Below are positions 36,571-46,217 of a stretch of DNA of 64,000 nt, in pieces. Origin of the DNA: Planctomycetota bacterium (lineage in GTDB: Bacteria; Planctomycetota; Phycisphaerae; Phycisphaerales; SM1A02); NCBI GenBank assembly GCA_022566535.1, contig JADFIR010000013.1, positions 1-64,000 on the forward strand. The letters run 5' to 3'. The position numbers and the translations under genes were made by a program. Under the pieces are notes generated by a model. The model was not told where the DNA came from. It did no database searches and saw only the letters and a list, made by a program, of their open reading frames with translations. Position 1 is the first letter of the stretch; the number at the start of each line of letters is the position of its first letter.

Positions 36571-37440
36571 CTATCCCAAGCGCGTGTCAATACACGCCTG
36601 ACGGGCAAACTCGGTCAAAGCGGTCAACAGCTCGTCCAGTTGCGGGCTGGACTCAGCGTCGGGGGGCAAGGGGTTCGGTGTGTTGAAGACGTGATTGCCG
36701 CCGGCAATGCGGATCACCTCCGCCGTCTCACCCGCCGCCTGGGCGAGCTGCTGAGCACACTCCCCAGGCACGGTGGGATCAGCCTCGCCGTGAATGATGA
36801 GCACCGGGCAGGTGATCGAGGCAATCAGCGCCGCCAAGTCGTGGGCGTCGGGATCTTCGAGCTGCTCGGTGAGGAATTCTTTGCCGATCCGCAGCGTCTG
36901 CCCGGTGCGAGCGGAGGGCGATTCAAGGAATCCTTCGGCAAGGAGTGCCTCGGCCTGCTGGGGCGCCATTGCCCGGCACGAGCTGGGCGCCGAGGCGGTG
37001 ATGATCCCAGCCGGCTGAGGAAAGGCAGCATCGTCGGCATACCGGCCGGCCGTCAGCAGCACGGTCACCCCGCCGCGCGAGTGGCCGAACGTCACGTACG
37101 CAAGCCCCCGGCCATCGAGTCGCCCGTCATTGACCGCCGCAACGATCGCCCGCAGGTCATGGACCTGCTTGTTGTACGTGTCGCGCTCAAACAGGTCCGG
37201 CCGCTCGAACGTTTCGATCGCGTTGGTCATTCCTGAATGACTGAAATTGAAGCGATGAGCGATGAAGCCGGCCGCCGCGGTGGCCTCGGCGATTCGCGGA
37301 AACATGCCATAGTCCTTGTACCCCTTGAATCCGTGGGCAATGAGAACCACGCCCACCGGATCTTCTGCTGGAAGGTGAGCATTCCCGATGATTGCCTGAC
37401 CTTCAGCGCCCACGATTGACCACTCACTGATCGTGGCCAT
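36571..37440 (-). CDS. alpha/beta-hydrolase
   Basis: The 289-residue protein has an alpha/beta-hydrolase fold: an oxyanion-region HGFKGYKDYGMFP, the nucleophile elbow GHSRGG (S121), an acid in VLIIHGEADPTVP and a terminal His in GGNHVFNTPN. The pattern resembles serine aminopeptidase-like and peptidase S9-like hydrolases that act on small esters or peptides; the substrate is unknown. There is no signal peptide. Starting at ATG 37440 gives MATISEWS; an ATG at 37458 would add six residues. It is divergent from the FAD oxidoreductase gene. Confidence 0.85.
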   Translation of the reverse strand: MATISEWSIVGAEGQAIIGNAHLPAEDPVGVVLIAHGFKGYKDYGMFPRIAEATAAAGFIAHRFNFSHSGMTNAIETFERPDLFERDTYNKQVHDLRAIVAAVNDGRLDGRGLAYVTFGHSRGGVTVLLTAGRYADDAAFPQPAGIITASAPSSCRAMAPQQAEALLAEGFLESPSARTGQTLRIGKEFLTEQLEDPDAHDLAALIASITCPVLIIHGEADPTVPGECAQQLAQAAGETAEVIRIAGGNHVFNTPNPLPPDAESSPQLDELLTALTEFARQACIDTRLG

Positions 37441-37483
37441 GTGGTACTCCTTTGGCATAGCCGGGACGCCACGCGTCTCGGCA

Positions 37484-37511
37484 CCGGCGGGCGTAGCCCG
37501 CCGGCTATTGA
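37484..37511. repeat. 9-bp GC hairpin with GGCTATTG tail
   Basis: CCGGCGGGC (37484-37492) pairs perfectly with GCCCGCCGG (37496-37504) around a 3-base loop, followed by CTATTG. It lies between two divergent gene starts, so it is not positioned as a terminator. It belongs with the other GGCTAT-tailed hairpins. Confidence 0.65.
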
Positions 37512-37654
37512 AAACGAACTACCGATATATCACTCCGAAACACCTAACCAGAAACCATGGAGCGGCAACGAAATGGCAAAGATAGCGGATTCCCAGCCGC
37601 CCGGCTGCACAAGCATCGCTTGACGGCTGTGTAAGGTGCGTGAAGTATTGTGCC

Positions 37655-38866
37655 ATGGCTGCAACCAGCCCCCTGGAGCTCGACGTGGTGATTTTCGGCG
37701 GAGGTGGCGCCGGGCTGTGGCTCCTGGACGAGTTGGTCCGCCATGGCTTTGACACGATTCTTCTCGAAGCGGCCCAGCTCGGCCGAGGCCAGACCATTGC
37801 CTCACAGGGCATTATCCACGGCGGACTGAAGTACAGCATTTCCGGTTTGCTGACGCCGTCGGCTCGGGCCATTCGCGACATGCCCGCTCGGTGGGGGCAA
37901 TCATTGACGGGGCAGAAACCCCCGCGATTGACCCGCACGCTCCTGCGAGGCGAGCACTGCCATCTCTGGCAGACCGCGGCGCTGACGTCGAAGCTGGCCA
38001 TGTTCGGCGCCCGAGCGGGCCTGCGCGTCACGCCGGCCAAGCTTTCGCGGGAGGATCGACCATCGGCCCTTGGCGATTGCCCCGGCGTGGTGGCCAGGCT
38101 CGACGAGCAGGTCATCGAACCGGCCAGCTTCCTAGCTGACCTGGCTGGACAACACCCATCGAACCTCCTGCGGATCGACGCACAAAGCGGGCTGCGGTTC
38201 GAGCTGCGTGATGCGGGGCACGTCGAAGCGATCCACCTGATCGATCCGGATTCCCATGATGCGTTGATCCTCCAGCCACGCCACATCGTGTTCACGGCCG
38301 GCGCCGGCAATGCAGAATTGCGCCGCGCCGTCGGGTTATCGCAGCGGGCCATGCAGCGACGTCCGTTGCACATGGTGATGCTGCGCGGCGAACTTCCAAT
38401 CCTCAACGGACACTGTGTCGATGGGGCGACGACGCGGGTTACAATCACCTCGGCACAAGATTCATCCGGCGCCACAGTCTGGCAAGTGGGCGGGCGGGTC
38501 GCCGAGATCGGAGTTGCGATGTCGCCGCAGAGGTTAGTCAGCCACGCACGCGGTGAGCTGGAGGCGGTCTTGCCGGGCGTCGATCTGGGCGGCGTCCAGT
38601 GGGCCACCTACCGAATCGACCGCGCCGAAGGTGATGCGTCGGGTCGGCGGCCGGACGACGTGAGCATCATCGAGCATGGCAACGTCATCACCGCCTGGCC
38701 GACCAAATTGGCGCTGGTCCCACGGCTCGCACAACGGATCGTGAGCGTGCTCGGCCGGCCGGTGTCACGCCGACCGTTTGATCTTTCGGCGATCGAGAAC
38801 TGGCCGCGACCGGTCGTTGCCCAACCCCCCTGGGAGATGCAGCAGCAGTGGTTCACCGACGTCTAG
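37655..38866 (+). CDS. FAD-dependent oxidoreductase (DAO-like)
   Basis: The 403-residue protein begins with a dinucleotide-binding strand-helix [19 protein letters not shown] (GxGxxG-type, about residues 12-30). It continues with [15 protein letters not shown], which is typical of D-amino-acid/glycerol-3-phosphate dehydrogenase-like FAD enzymes, and [18 protein letters not shown]. The substrate is unknown. The ATG at 37655 was chosen; the upstream GTG at 37640 is less likely. Its 3' end overlaps the aldo/keto reductase by 19 bases, so the two redox enzymes are translated together and may act in one pathway. Confidence 0.8.
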   Translation: MAATSPLELDVVIFGGGGAGLWLLDELVRHGFDTILLEAAQLGRGQTIASQGIIHGGLKYSISGLLTPSARAIRDMPARWGQSLTGQKPPRLTRTLLRGEHCHLWQTAALTSKLAMFGARAGLRVTPAKLSREDRPSALGDCPGVVARLDEQVIEPASFLADLAGQHPSNLLRIDAQSGLRFELRDAGHVEAIHLIDPDSHDALILQPRHIVFTAGAGNAELRRAVGLSQRAMQRRPLHMVMLRGELPILNGHCVDGATTRVTITSAQDSSGATVWQVGGRVAEIGVAMSPQRLVSHARGELEAVLPGVDLGGVQWATYRIDRAEGDASGRRPDDVSIIEHGNVITAWPTKLALVPRLAQRIVSVLGRPVSRRPFDLSAIENWPRPVVAQPPWEMQQQWFTDV

Positions 38867-39612
38867 GTCGAAGCGGCCTGCTCGTCAGTCCGATCGGGTT
38901 CGGAGCGTTCAAGATCGGGCGCAATCGCGCGATCAAGTACCCCCAACGGTATCCCCTACCCGATGAAGACGAGGTCGAACGCCTGCTGGTGGCCGTGCTT
39001 GACCTCGGTATCAACTTCATTGACACAGCTGGGGCTTACGGTCTCAGCGAAGAGCGCATCGGCCGAGCGATCTCGCATCGGCGAAACGAGTACGTCATTT
39101 CCACGAAGGTCGGGGAGTCGTTCACCGATGGCCGATCGACGTACGACTTTTCCAAGGCCGCCGTGCGCGACAGCGTTCAGCAAAGCATCAAGCGTCTGCG
39201 CACCGACGTGCTCGACCTCGTATTCGTCCACGCGCAGGGCGACGATCTGGCGATTCTCGAACAGACCGACGTGGTGCCGACCCTGGACCAACTGCGGGCC
39301 GAAGGTCTGGTGAGGGCGATCGGCTTTTCGGGCAAGACCGTTCAGGGCGCCCGGGCGGCCCTGGCGTGGGCGGACGCGATCATGGTTGAGTATCACCTTG
39401 ACGATCGTTCACACGCCGGGGTCATCGCTGAGGCCAACCGCTCAGATGTCGGGGTGGTCGTCAAGAAGGGGCTTGCGTCGGGGGGCCTGGATCCGGCGAC
39501 GGCGATCCCATTCGTGCTGAACACCACCGGAGTGGGCAGCTTGCTGATCGGGGCATTGAACGAGGATCACATTCGCCAGAACATCCGGCAGGCGGAGGCG
39601 CCACCGCGGTAG
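38848..39612 (+). CDS. aldo/keto reductase
   Basis: The 254-residue NADPH-type reductase starts at a GTG ([20 protein letters not shown]). It has the catalytic tetrad in place: D59 and Y64 in [14 protein letters not shown]87 in VISTKVGE and a His in [10 protein letters not shown] near 126. It is shorter than the 300+ residues usual for the family because of compact C-terminal loops, but the cofactor-binding end ([19 protein letters not shown]) is present. The preceding overlapping gene encodes an FAD oxidoreductase. The substrate cannot be deduced. Confidence 0.88.
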   Translation: MVHRRLGRSGLLVSPIGFGAFKIGRNRAIKYPQRYPLPDEDEVERLLVAVLDLGINFIDTAGAYGLSEERIGRAISHRRNEYVISTKVGESFTDGRSTYDFSKAAVRDSVQQSIKRLRTDVLDLVFVHAQGDDLAILEQTDVVPTLDQLRAEGLVRAIGFSGKTVQGARAALAWADAIMVEYHLDDRSHAGVIAEANRSDVGVVVKKGLASGGLDPATAIPFVLNTTGVGSLLIGALNEDHIRQNIRQAEAPPR

Positions 39613-39632
39613 CCGGCCGCCGAGAAATGTTC

Positions 39633-40580
39633 TCAACGCCTTGCAGGAGCTGTGCGGGGCGGAATATGCAATCTCATGCCGACCTCGAGCCGATCCGGGT
39701 TCGAACCGATCGTCCGTCGGTTCGCGACGTAGATGACCCGCCATCGGCCCGCATCGCTGTAATAGGCCTTGGCGATCTTGGTCAGCATATCGCCTCGCTT
39801 GACGGTGTAGACGACTCCAGCCCCGACCTGCTCAGTAGAGGACTCGGCTGGCTTCCGCTGCGCGCCCTTCGGCGGCAGGCGCAACTTCTGCCCTACACGC
39901 AGCCGGTTCGGATCGACAAATGGATTCGCTGTGGCAATCTGCTCCCACCTGACCCCATCACCGAGCCACTGCTCGGCAATCGTCCACATCGTGTCGTTTT
40001 CCTGGACGGTGTAATCGACGTACCGCGGCGGCGGAGGCAGGCTCGACCTGACCGGCCGGGGCGTGGCGGGAAACGGGCGCTCGGCCACTCCTGATAAGGA
40101 CTCCCTGATCCTGGAAGATCGGGACGCCCGCGTGCCCACATCGTTGGCAGCGATGCTGGCTGGACCGAATGACGGCGGACCAGCGACCGGTTGGACGGGC
40201 CCGACGCCGTCCGGGTCGATGTTGACGACTCGCGGCCGGCCCTGTGCCCGCCCATCCATCGCCAACACTCCAGATGGAACTTCGGCGCCGGCGGAGATTG
40301 TTTCGCGTGCGCCGATCGCCTGCTCAATCGATTCGCTCAGAATGCCCCGGGGATCACGATCGCCAGCCGGGAAAATGGGCTTGGCTTCACTGAAGTCTTG
40401 GTCACCGCTGGGCGCGTCGATTCCAACAGGATCAGCCCCAGCGGCGTCGGCCGGCTGTGCCTCCCCAGGCGCGGGGGTGTCAGCGCCGCGAGGGCCGGAG
40501 CGACCAAAGCCGTAGTAGACCCCAAGTGCGACCACAAGGAGCACGACAACGGCGATCGTAACCTTGATGCGAGCGGACAT
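39633..40580 (-). CDS. membrane-anchored protein with two LysM domains
   Basis: The 315-residue protein has one N-terminal membrane helix (VTIAVVVLLVVALGVYYGF) and a long low-complexity Pro/Ala/Asp region. It ends with two LysM domains at about 187-236 (DYTVQENDTMWTIAEQWLG) and 257-308 (VYTVKRGDMLTKIAKAYY). LysM modules bind peptidoglycan, so the protein probably links the inner membrane to the cell wall. It is the last gene in the tgt-yajC-secDF direction, 36 bp downstream of secDF, and may be co-transcribed. A specific role is unknown. Confidence 0.85.
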   Translation of the reverse strand: MSARIKVTIAVVVLLVVALGVYYGFGRSGPRGADTPAPGEAQPADAAGADPVGIDAPSGDQDFSEAKPIFPAGDRDPRGILSESIEQAIGARETISAGAEVPSGVLAMDGRAQGRPRVVNIDPDGVGPVQPVAGPPSFGPASIAANDVGTRASRSSRIRESLSGVAERPFPATPRPVRSSLPPPPRYVDYTVQENDTMWTIAEQWLGDGVRWEQIATANPFVDPNRLRVGQKLRLPPKGAQRKPAESSTEQVGAGVVYTVKRGDMLTKIAKAYYSDAGRWRVIYVANRRTIGSNPDRLEVGMRLHIPPRTAPARR

Positions 40581-40616
40581 ATGGCCAATCCTCCGTGAAA
40601 GTTCCGACCCAGAGAC

Positions 40617-43600
40617 TTAGGCCGAAGCGCGCCCAGTTTCCTCGTTGAGCCACTTGTCCGTCATGGCCGTCTGGGTCCCGGACGCGGCTTCGCCCGGCCC
40701 CGCGAATCTGATCACCAAGGGAGCCGCAATGGCGACCGAGCTGTAGGTGCCCACGATGATGCCGACCAGCAGGCAGAACGCAAACGGGCGGATTCCGCTG
40801 CCGCCCGCTCCATACATGATGCCCACCGCCAACAGCGTGGTGAACGAGGTGAGCACCGTTCGGCTGATGGTCTGATTGATCGAGCGGTTCACGATATCTG
40901 CAGTAGGTATCGGCAATTTCCCGCGGTTCTCACGAATGCGATCGAGGATGACGATCGTGTCGTTGAGCGAATAGCCGATGATGGTGAGCAGCGCCGCCAC
41001 CACCCCCAGGTCGATGCGGAACTCTTCTATCAGCAGCAACGAGGCCAAGGCGCTTCGGCCGATCCATGCCGACAGGGCCAGCAATCCCAGCGCGATCGCC
41101 ACATCATGCACCAAGGCGACGATCGCCGCCATCGAGTAGCGCAGTGAGCCAAAACGGACCCAGATGTACACCAGAATCCCCAGCAGGCTCAGCGCCACGG
41201 CCATGACTGCTGCGGCCGCAAGCGTCGCGGCGACGGCGGACGAGTAACTGCTGACCTGTTCCAAACTGGTTTGACGCTGCAGGGCTTGGGAAACAAGCCG
41301 CCACTCCGCCTGAGCCAGACCACGGTCCCATAGATCAAAGTCAACGTCAAAGAAGCTCAGTTGGGGGTCGTAGACGGCCACGGCAACGGATACATAGCCC
41401 TGGCTCGGATCGATCGGATCAGCGGGCTTGAGGCCGAAGACACCAACCTCGCGGCCGACGTAGTTGGCGAAGTCCGGCTGGGCCCGCATGCGATCGATGC
41501 GCTTGGCGACATCGTCAGTGCTCACAGGCGGGTCGATATCGTTGATCACGATCGCGACACCACCGAGGAACTCGCTGACTCGATCGGTGTATCTCGGTTG
41601 GTCGATATTCGCGCCGAGGCTGTCATTCACAATGGGGTAGGTGTAGGGGGCATGGTTGTCCAACCCGGCCCCGTCGAAATCAAGTGGGCGCGTGACGTCC
41701 AACTGCTCGCCGAACTCCGCACCGATCGCGGCGACGACCACATCGGTAATTGTCTCCTCTTCACCGAGATTCTTGGGGCTGGCCACCTTGATCTGGAAGC
41801 TCGCGCAGTGGACGATGCCGTCGCGGATCTCGGTCCTTCCGACGGTCAGGACGCTGGCCTTTCCTATCTCGCGCAGAATGCTCAGCACCACGCTGAGCTG
41901 TGGATCACGATCGAATTGATCGATGGGTGGCAGCCCACCCGTCGCACGGTCGATCACCCCGGCGCTGTGCAAGGCGCTGAGCAGGCGGGTTCGTTGCTGC
42001 GTCTGCTGGGGGCCTGTGGGCTGGGGATCAAACAAGGTTGCCAGCCTGCGGACGCGGGTCTCCACGCCGTCTTCGCCGGTGTGGGGAAGCCAGAGGCGAA
42101 CGGGTTCGCCGCGCTGGTCGAACAGGTCCGGCTCACCATCACGATCGTCGTCGATGACGGCGGTGCGAATCGTGACCGACACCCCTCCGCGAAGCTCCGT
42201 GTCGAACATATCAACCCCACGAGCGGCCACCAGCGTCACGGCCCCCACAATGCCCAAGGCGCTGAGGACCCAGAACACCTTGCGCATTCCGATCCAGTCG
42301 ATGTTTGGATGCAGCATCCGGTCTATGCCGGGAAAGACCGTGGGCAGCATCGGCAACCGCCGGAACTTCGCCACGTCCGTGTACAGCTCGTAGATGACAC
42401 GGGTTACGAACAGGGCCGTGAACAGCGTGGCACAAATGCCGATGGAAAGCGTCAAGGCAAATCCCTTGACCTCGGTTGTGGCCGTGCGGAACAACACGAA
42501 GCAGACGATGAGGTTAGTGACGTTGGCGTCAATGATCGTGCTCAGGGCCTTGCCGTACCCCACACGAATCGCGACGCGGAGATCCACATCGCCGCCGAAC
42601 AGCTCTTCGCGGATGCGCTCGTAGATCAGGACGTTGGCATCGACGGCCATGCCGATGGTCAACACGATGCCGGCCAGCCCGGGCAGTGTGAACGTGCCGT
42701 TGATAAACGCCATGAACCCGAAGATAAACACCCCGTTGGCCAGCAGGGCGAAGGCGGCGACCATGCCGGCGAAGAAGTAATACACCATCATGAACAGCAC
42801 CACCGCGACGATCGCGATCAGACACGCGTTGAGCCCGCGATTCAGGTTGTCCTCTCCGATCGACGGCCCCAGTGTGTTGATGGCGATCGGATTGGGAGAC
42901 AGCCTGGCCCCCAAGGACCCAGCCGCAAGCACGCGAGTGAGATAGCTCAGCTCGGCATCGCTGAACGTGCCGGTGATGACGCCCTGGCTACCGATCTGGC
43001 TCTGCAAGGTCGGGGCCGAATACACCTGGCCATCCAGCACGATGGCCATAGGTTCGCCGACGTGCGGCCCGGTCAGGCGGTTCATCAGGGCGCCACCGGG
43101 AGCATCCAGGCGAAAGCTTATGGCGGGCCGGCCGAGCCGGTCAGTCGTGGGGTTGGTGGAGACGATGCTCCACTTGCGATCGCCCTCGTGGGTCATACTC
43201 TTTTGGTCGGTGATGTAAAGCAGCAGGTAGTACTGCCCGTCGCGCTCATCAGCCACGAGATCGAGCCCCCCGGGGCGAGGCTGGCTGAAGAACCCGATCG
43301 GATCAGTCTGAATGGCCGCAAGCTGTTGCGGCGTGTCATACCACTGCTTCAGGTCGTTGATGGGAAACCACCCCGCCACCAGCGAGTCGGTGTTCAGGGG
43401 TCCGCGCTCCGCAAGCTGCGTGCGCAGGTCATCGGGATTCACATCCTGCGGATCACTTGCCCGCGCCGCGATGTGAAACTCCAACACCCCGGCCCCACGC
43501 AGCAGGCGCATGAGGTCTTGCGGGTCGTCGAAGCCGGTGCGCTTGGCGGCGTAGGCGTCGTAGGCTGCCGCCACGCCCTCCAGGTCGTCGGCGAGGTGTG

Positions 43601-44357
43601 GGAACTCATCCTTGAGGTTCTGCAACTCGATATCGCGTTGGCTGGGCTTGGTCAGGACCTCGTCGGTGATCGCGTCCACGATCTTTTTGCCTGACTCATC
43701 TCTCAGCGGCTCGCGCTTGGCCGAAAGCCGCAGGGCCCGCTCAATCCGCGAGCGGTCGAGGATGAGGCGCAGAACCTGCATACGCAGATCGTCGAAGTCA
43801 ACCTCCGCATCGGCGACGGCCTGTTGCAATGGCCGCAGGTCTTGGGGCGAATCGCCGGCCTGCTCCGCCTTGTCCAGAGCGTCCCAAGCCGATTGAAGCT
43901 CGTCGTAGGCCTGTTGCAGAAGCGTGATCCTCTGCCTGCGTATCCCTTGTCCCCCGAACCGCTGGACCGCCTGCGTCGTCTCCAGCGCCGTTTGCAGTTG
44001 GCTGGGGGGAATCTGCGCCTCACGCAGCAAGGCGTCCCGGGCATCCTCGTAGGCGATGCGCAGGGTCCGAACCTCCTCGTTGGGAACCGGCATGACGATC
44101 TCGATCCGGTCCTGACCCAATGGCTGCATCGAGATATCCAGCACGCCTTTGGGATTCACCCGCTCCTGGAGCACCGTAATGACCTGGGTCAAGATCGCCT
44201 GTGGATCAGTGGCGCCCTCGGGCATGTGGACGGCGTAGATCAGGCTCACCCCGCCCCGCAGGTCCTTCCCCAGGCGGATCCCCCGGGCCTGAAGCAACAA
44301 CAGGCCCACCGCGAGCAGGAAAGCGATGAGGACGATCTTCCAGATGAGGTTTCGCAT
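40617..44357 (-). CDS. secDF: fused protein-export membrane protein SecDF
   Basis: SecD and SecF use the proton-motive force to assist the SecYEG translocase. This single 1246-residue chain contains both. The SecD half starts MRNLIWKIVLIAFLLAVGLL, with the P1 motif GKDLRGGVSLIYAV and the TM4 hallmark AVDANVLIYERIREEL. The SecF half has DTELRGGVSVTIR and SLNDTIVILDRIRENRGK. The first periplasmic domain carries a helical insertion of roughly 170-200 residues before GAGVLEFHIAA. The SecF periplasmic part is also several times larger than in E. coli and contains an acidic DDDRDGEPD segment. It follows tgt and yajC, the conserved bacterial order. Confidence 0.95.
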   Translation of the reverse strand: MRNLIWKIVLIAFLLAVGLLLLQARGIRLGKDLRGGVSLIYAVHMPEGATDPQAILTQVITVLQERVNPKGVLDISMQPLGQDRIEIVMPVPNEEVRTLRIAYEDARDALLREAQIPPSQLQTALETTQAVQRFGGQGIRRQRITLLQQAYDELQSAWDALDKAEQAGDSPQDLRPLQQAVADAEVDFDDLRMQVLRLILDRSRIERALRLSAKREPLRDESGKKIVDAITDEVLTKPSQRDIELQNLKDEFPHLADDLEGVAAAYDAYAAKRTGFDDPQDLMRLLRGAGVLEFHIAARASDPQDVNPDDLRTQLAERGPLNTDSLVAGWFPINDLKQWYDTPQQLAAIQTDPIGFFSQPRPGGLDLVADERDGQYYLLLYITDQKSMTHEGDRKWSIVSTNPTTDRLGRPAISFRLDAPGGALMNRLTGPHVGEPMAIVLDGQVYSAPTLQSQIGSQGVITGTFSDAELSYLTRVLAAGSLGARLSPNPIAINTLGPSIGEDNLNRGLNACLIAIVAVVLFMMVYYFFAGMVAAFALLANGVFIFGFMAFINGTFTLPGLAGIVLTIGMAVDANVLIYERIREELFGGDVDLRVAIRVGYGKALSTIIDANVTNLIVCFVLFRTATTEVKGFALTLSIGICATLFTALFVTRVIYELYTDVAKFRRLPMLPTVFPGIDRMLHPNIDWIGMRKVFWVLSALGIVGAVTLVAARGVDMFDTELRGGVSVTIRTAVIDDDRDGEPDLFDQRGEPVRLWLPHTGEDGVETRVRRLATLFDPQPTGPQQTQQRTRLLSALHSAGVIDRATGGLPPIDQFDRDPQLSVVLSILREIGKASVLTVGRTEIRDGIVHCASFQIKVASPKNLGEEETITDVVVAAIGAEFGEQLDVTRPLDFDGAGLDNHAPYTYPIVNDSLGANIDQPRYTDRVSEFLGGVAIVINDIDPPVSTDDVAKRIDRMRAQPDFANYVGREVGVFGLKPADPIDPSQGYVSVAVAVYDPQLSFFDVDFDLWDRGLAQAEWRLVSQALQRQTSLEQVSSYSSAVAATLAAAAVMAVALSLLGILVYIWVRFGSLRYSMAAIVALVHDVAIALGLLALSAWIGRSALASLLLIEEFRIDLGVVAALLTIIGYSLNDTIVILDRIRENRGKLPIPTADIVNRSINQTISRTVLTSFTTLLAVGIMYGAGGSGIRPFAFCLLVGIIVGTYSSVAIAAPLVIRFAGPGEAASGTQTAMTDKWLNEETGRASA

Positions 44358-44401
44358 AGCAGAGCGTTTCTGCTGCTCGACCGGCCAAGCAGCGCCGGCT
44401 T

Positions 44402-44869
44402 TCAGTCAGCGGTGGCTTCCAACGAAGGCTTGCTCCCAGGGCCGTCATCGAGCACCTGCTGAATCGAGGATCGAGCGAAGGTGATTCGCGTGTTGGATGA
44501 CTCATCGACCTTCAGGACGACGGTGTCCGCCTTCACCTCCACGATGGACCCGATGATGCCGCCGACGGTCTGCACCATGTCGTGTTTCTTCACCGCGCTG
44601 ATCATGGATTGGCGCTTCTTGCGATCCCGCCGCTGGCCGAGAAACGAGAAGGCGATCATGACAACGAACACGAGCCCCAGGACAAAAATAAGGTTGCCGC
44701 CCAATATTGAGCCGTCCCCAGGAGAGGTGCCTGGGGCGCCTTGCGAGCCGGCGGCGCCTGTCAGCGGCGCGCCTTCACCAGGTGGAGGCGGCAGCAGACC
44801 CTCGTCCGAAATTGCCTCTGGGCCACCCTCCTGGGCCAGGGTGAGCACGTACAAGTGGATGTCAAACAT
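44402..44869 (-). CDS. yajC: preprotein translocase subunit YajC
   Basis: YajC is a small single-pass partner of SecDF. The 155-residue protein has a membrane helix (NLIFVLGLVFVVMIAFSFLG) followed by QRRDRKKRQSMISAVKKHDMV and QTVGGIIGSIVEVKADTVVLKV, the typical cytoplasmic YajC pattern. Its N-terminus is about 50 residues longer than in E. coli and is rich in Gly, Pro and Ala. It lies between tgt and secDF, 44 bp upstream of secDF. Confidence 0.94.
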   Translation of the reverse strand: MFDIHLYVLTLAQEGGPEAISDEGLLPPPPGEGAPLTGAAGSQGAPGTSPGDGSILGGNLIFVLGLVFVVMIAFSFLGQRRDRKKRQSMISAVKKHDMVQTVGGIIGSIVEVKADTVVLKVDESSNTRITFARSSIQQVLDDGPGSKPSLEATAD

Positions 44870-44887
44870 GGTGTGGTTCCGCAGTCA

Positions 44888-46129
44888 TCAAGAATCTTTG
44901 GGGTCGTGGAGGCCGTCCGCGGCCTCGACGGGGGCGCCGGATTCGAGCACCGGCCACGATCGTAGGAGGTCGGACCAGGAATCTTCGCGTATTGCCCGAT
45001 GGATGTCCAGCATGAGGCGTTGGAAGTGGCGAATGTTGTGGAGGCTCAAGAGTATCGGCCCCAGCATCTCCCCCGCAAGGAACAAATGACGTAGATACGC
45101 CAGCGAAAACCCTTGGGCACAGGCGACGCAATCGCAGCCGACCTCCACGGCCCGCTGGTCCTCACGGAACCGGGCGTTGCGAAGGTGAATCCGGCCGCGG
45201 CGCGTGAAGGCGTTGGCGTTGCGCCCGTTGCGGGTGGGCAGGACACAGTCGAACATGTCGGCCCCGGCCCGCACCGCCTCGAAAAGGTCACGTTCGTAGC
45301 CTACCCCCATCACGTAGCGAGGCTTGTCGGCGGGCAGCAGGGGAGCCGTGAATTGCACGACCTGATGGATCAGCTTCGGCTCCTCTCCCATGGCCACCCC
45401 GCCGATCGCATAGCCCGGCAGCTCGACGTTGCACACCGCCTCGACCGATGCGCGTCGCAGCTGAAGGTCCGTGCCGCCTTGCACAATGCCAAACAGAGCC
45501 TGCTCATCGGGGCGCTGGTGCGCGGCCCGGCATTGCTCAAGCCATCTGACCGTTCGATGGTGGGCCACGCGTAGCTCGTCGCGGAGCCCGCTCGTGGAGG
45601 TCGTCGCATCGTCCCGTTGTGGGGCTGCGGAACTCGCAGTCCGACGGTTCGAGCCGACACGTTCGACGCACGTCCGGCAATCGTCGAACGCCATGATGAT
45701 GTCCGCCCCCAGCGCATTTTGCACCTCGATGGAACGTTGCGGCCCCAGATGAACCATGCTGCCGTCGATGATCGAGCGGAATGTCACGCCGTCGTCGTCG
45801 ATGCGGTTGATGTCGGCCATGGAATACGCTTGATAGCCGCCGGAGTCCGTGAGGATGGGCCCGTCCCAGGCCATGAACCGGTGCAGGCCGCCCAGGCGAG
45901 CGATGAGCTCAGCTCCTGGTCGAAGCATGAGGTGATACGCGTTGGCGAGCACGATCTGCGTGCCGGTCGATCGCAGCTGCTGCGGGCTGAGCCCTCTGAC
46001 CGAGCCTCGGCTGCCCACGGGGATGAATGCAGGCGTGTCAAACGAACCGTGCGGTGTTTCGATGCGGCCGAGTCGCGCGGCGGAACTTCGGCACTGAGCG
46101 AGGACGGTGAACCGCAGCGGAGTGGACAT
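44888..46129 (-). CDS. tgt: tRNA-guanine transglycosylase
   Basis: Tgt exchanges guanine-34 for preQ1 in GUN anticodons on the way to queuosine. The 413-residue product from ATG 46129 has the substrate-binding DSGGYQ at 95-100 (Tyr where the usual residue is Phe) and AFDDC. A GVGYERDLFEAV segment and the zinc site CDCVAC with a downstream His (LSLHN) follow. A polar insert of about 25 residues (GSNRRTASSAAPQRDDATTS) follows the AFDDC region. An ATG at 46171 would add 14 unconserved residues partly encoded by the repeat upstream. It is the first gene of tgt-yajC-secDF. Confidence 0.93.
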   Translation of the reverse strand: MSTPLRFTVLAQCRSSAARLGRIETPHGSFDTPAFIPVGSRGSVRGLSPQQLRSTGTQIVLANAYHLMLRPGAELIARLGGLHRFMAWDGPILTDSGGYQAYSMADINRIDDDGVTFRSIIDGSMVHLGPQRSIEVQNALGADIIMAFDDCRTCVERVGSNRRTASSAAPQRDDATTSTSGLRDELRVAHHRTVRWLEQCRAAHQRPDEQALFGIVQGGTDLQLRRASVEAVCNVELPGYAIGGVAMGEEPKLIHQVVQFTAPLLPADKPRYVMGVGYERDLFEAVRAGADMFDCVLPTRNGRNANAFTRRGRIHLRNARFREDQRAVEVGCDCVACAQGFSLAYLRHLFLAGEMLGPILLSLHNIRHFQRLMLDIHRAIREDSWSDLLRSWPVLESGAPVEAADGLHDPKDS

Positions 46130-46137
46130 GGGGGCAG

Positions 46138-46217
46138 GCTTGAGGCTTGAGCACTGGGGACTTACGGGCAACGGGCAGCGGCTGGGTCCGGCCAGCCTCA
46201 GGTCTCAAGCCTCAAGC
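46138..46217. repeat. heptamer array forming a 14-bp inverted repeat
   Basis: GCTTGAGGCTTGAG (46138-46151) is an exact inverted copy of CTCAAGCCTCAAGC (46204-46217). The interval continues in 7-bp steps (CACTGGG, GACTTAC, GGGCAAC, GGGCAGC, GGCTGGG). It spans the gap between the rhomboid stop codon and the tgt start and could form a stem. Confidence 0.85.

Noticed and set aside
37484-37504. Intrinsic terminator
   Set aside because: The strong stem lies between two divergent gene starts and has no T-run, so it is more likely a dispersed repeat.
41361-43694. 777-codon plus-strand open frame opposite secDF
   Set aside because: It lies entirely antisense to the well-supported secDF gene; long antisense frames are expected in high-GC DNA. 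Its composition (Asp/His/Arg rich) has no domain pattern.
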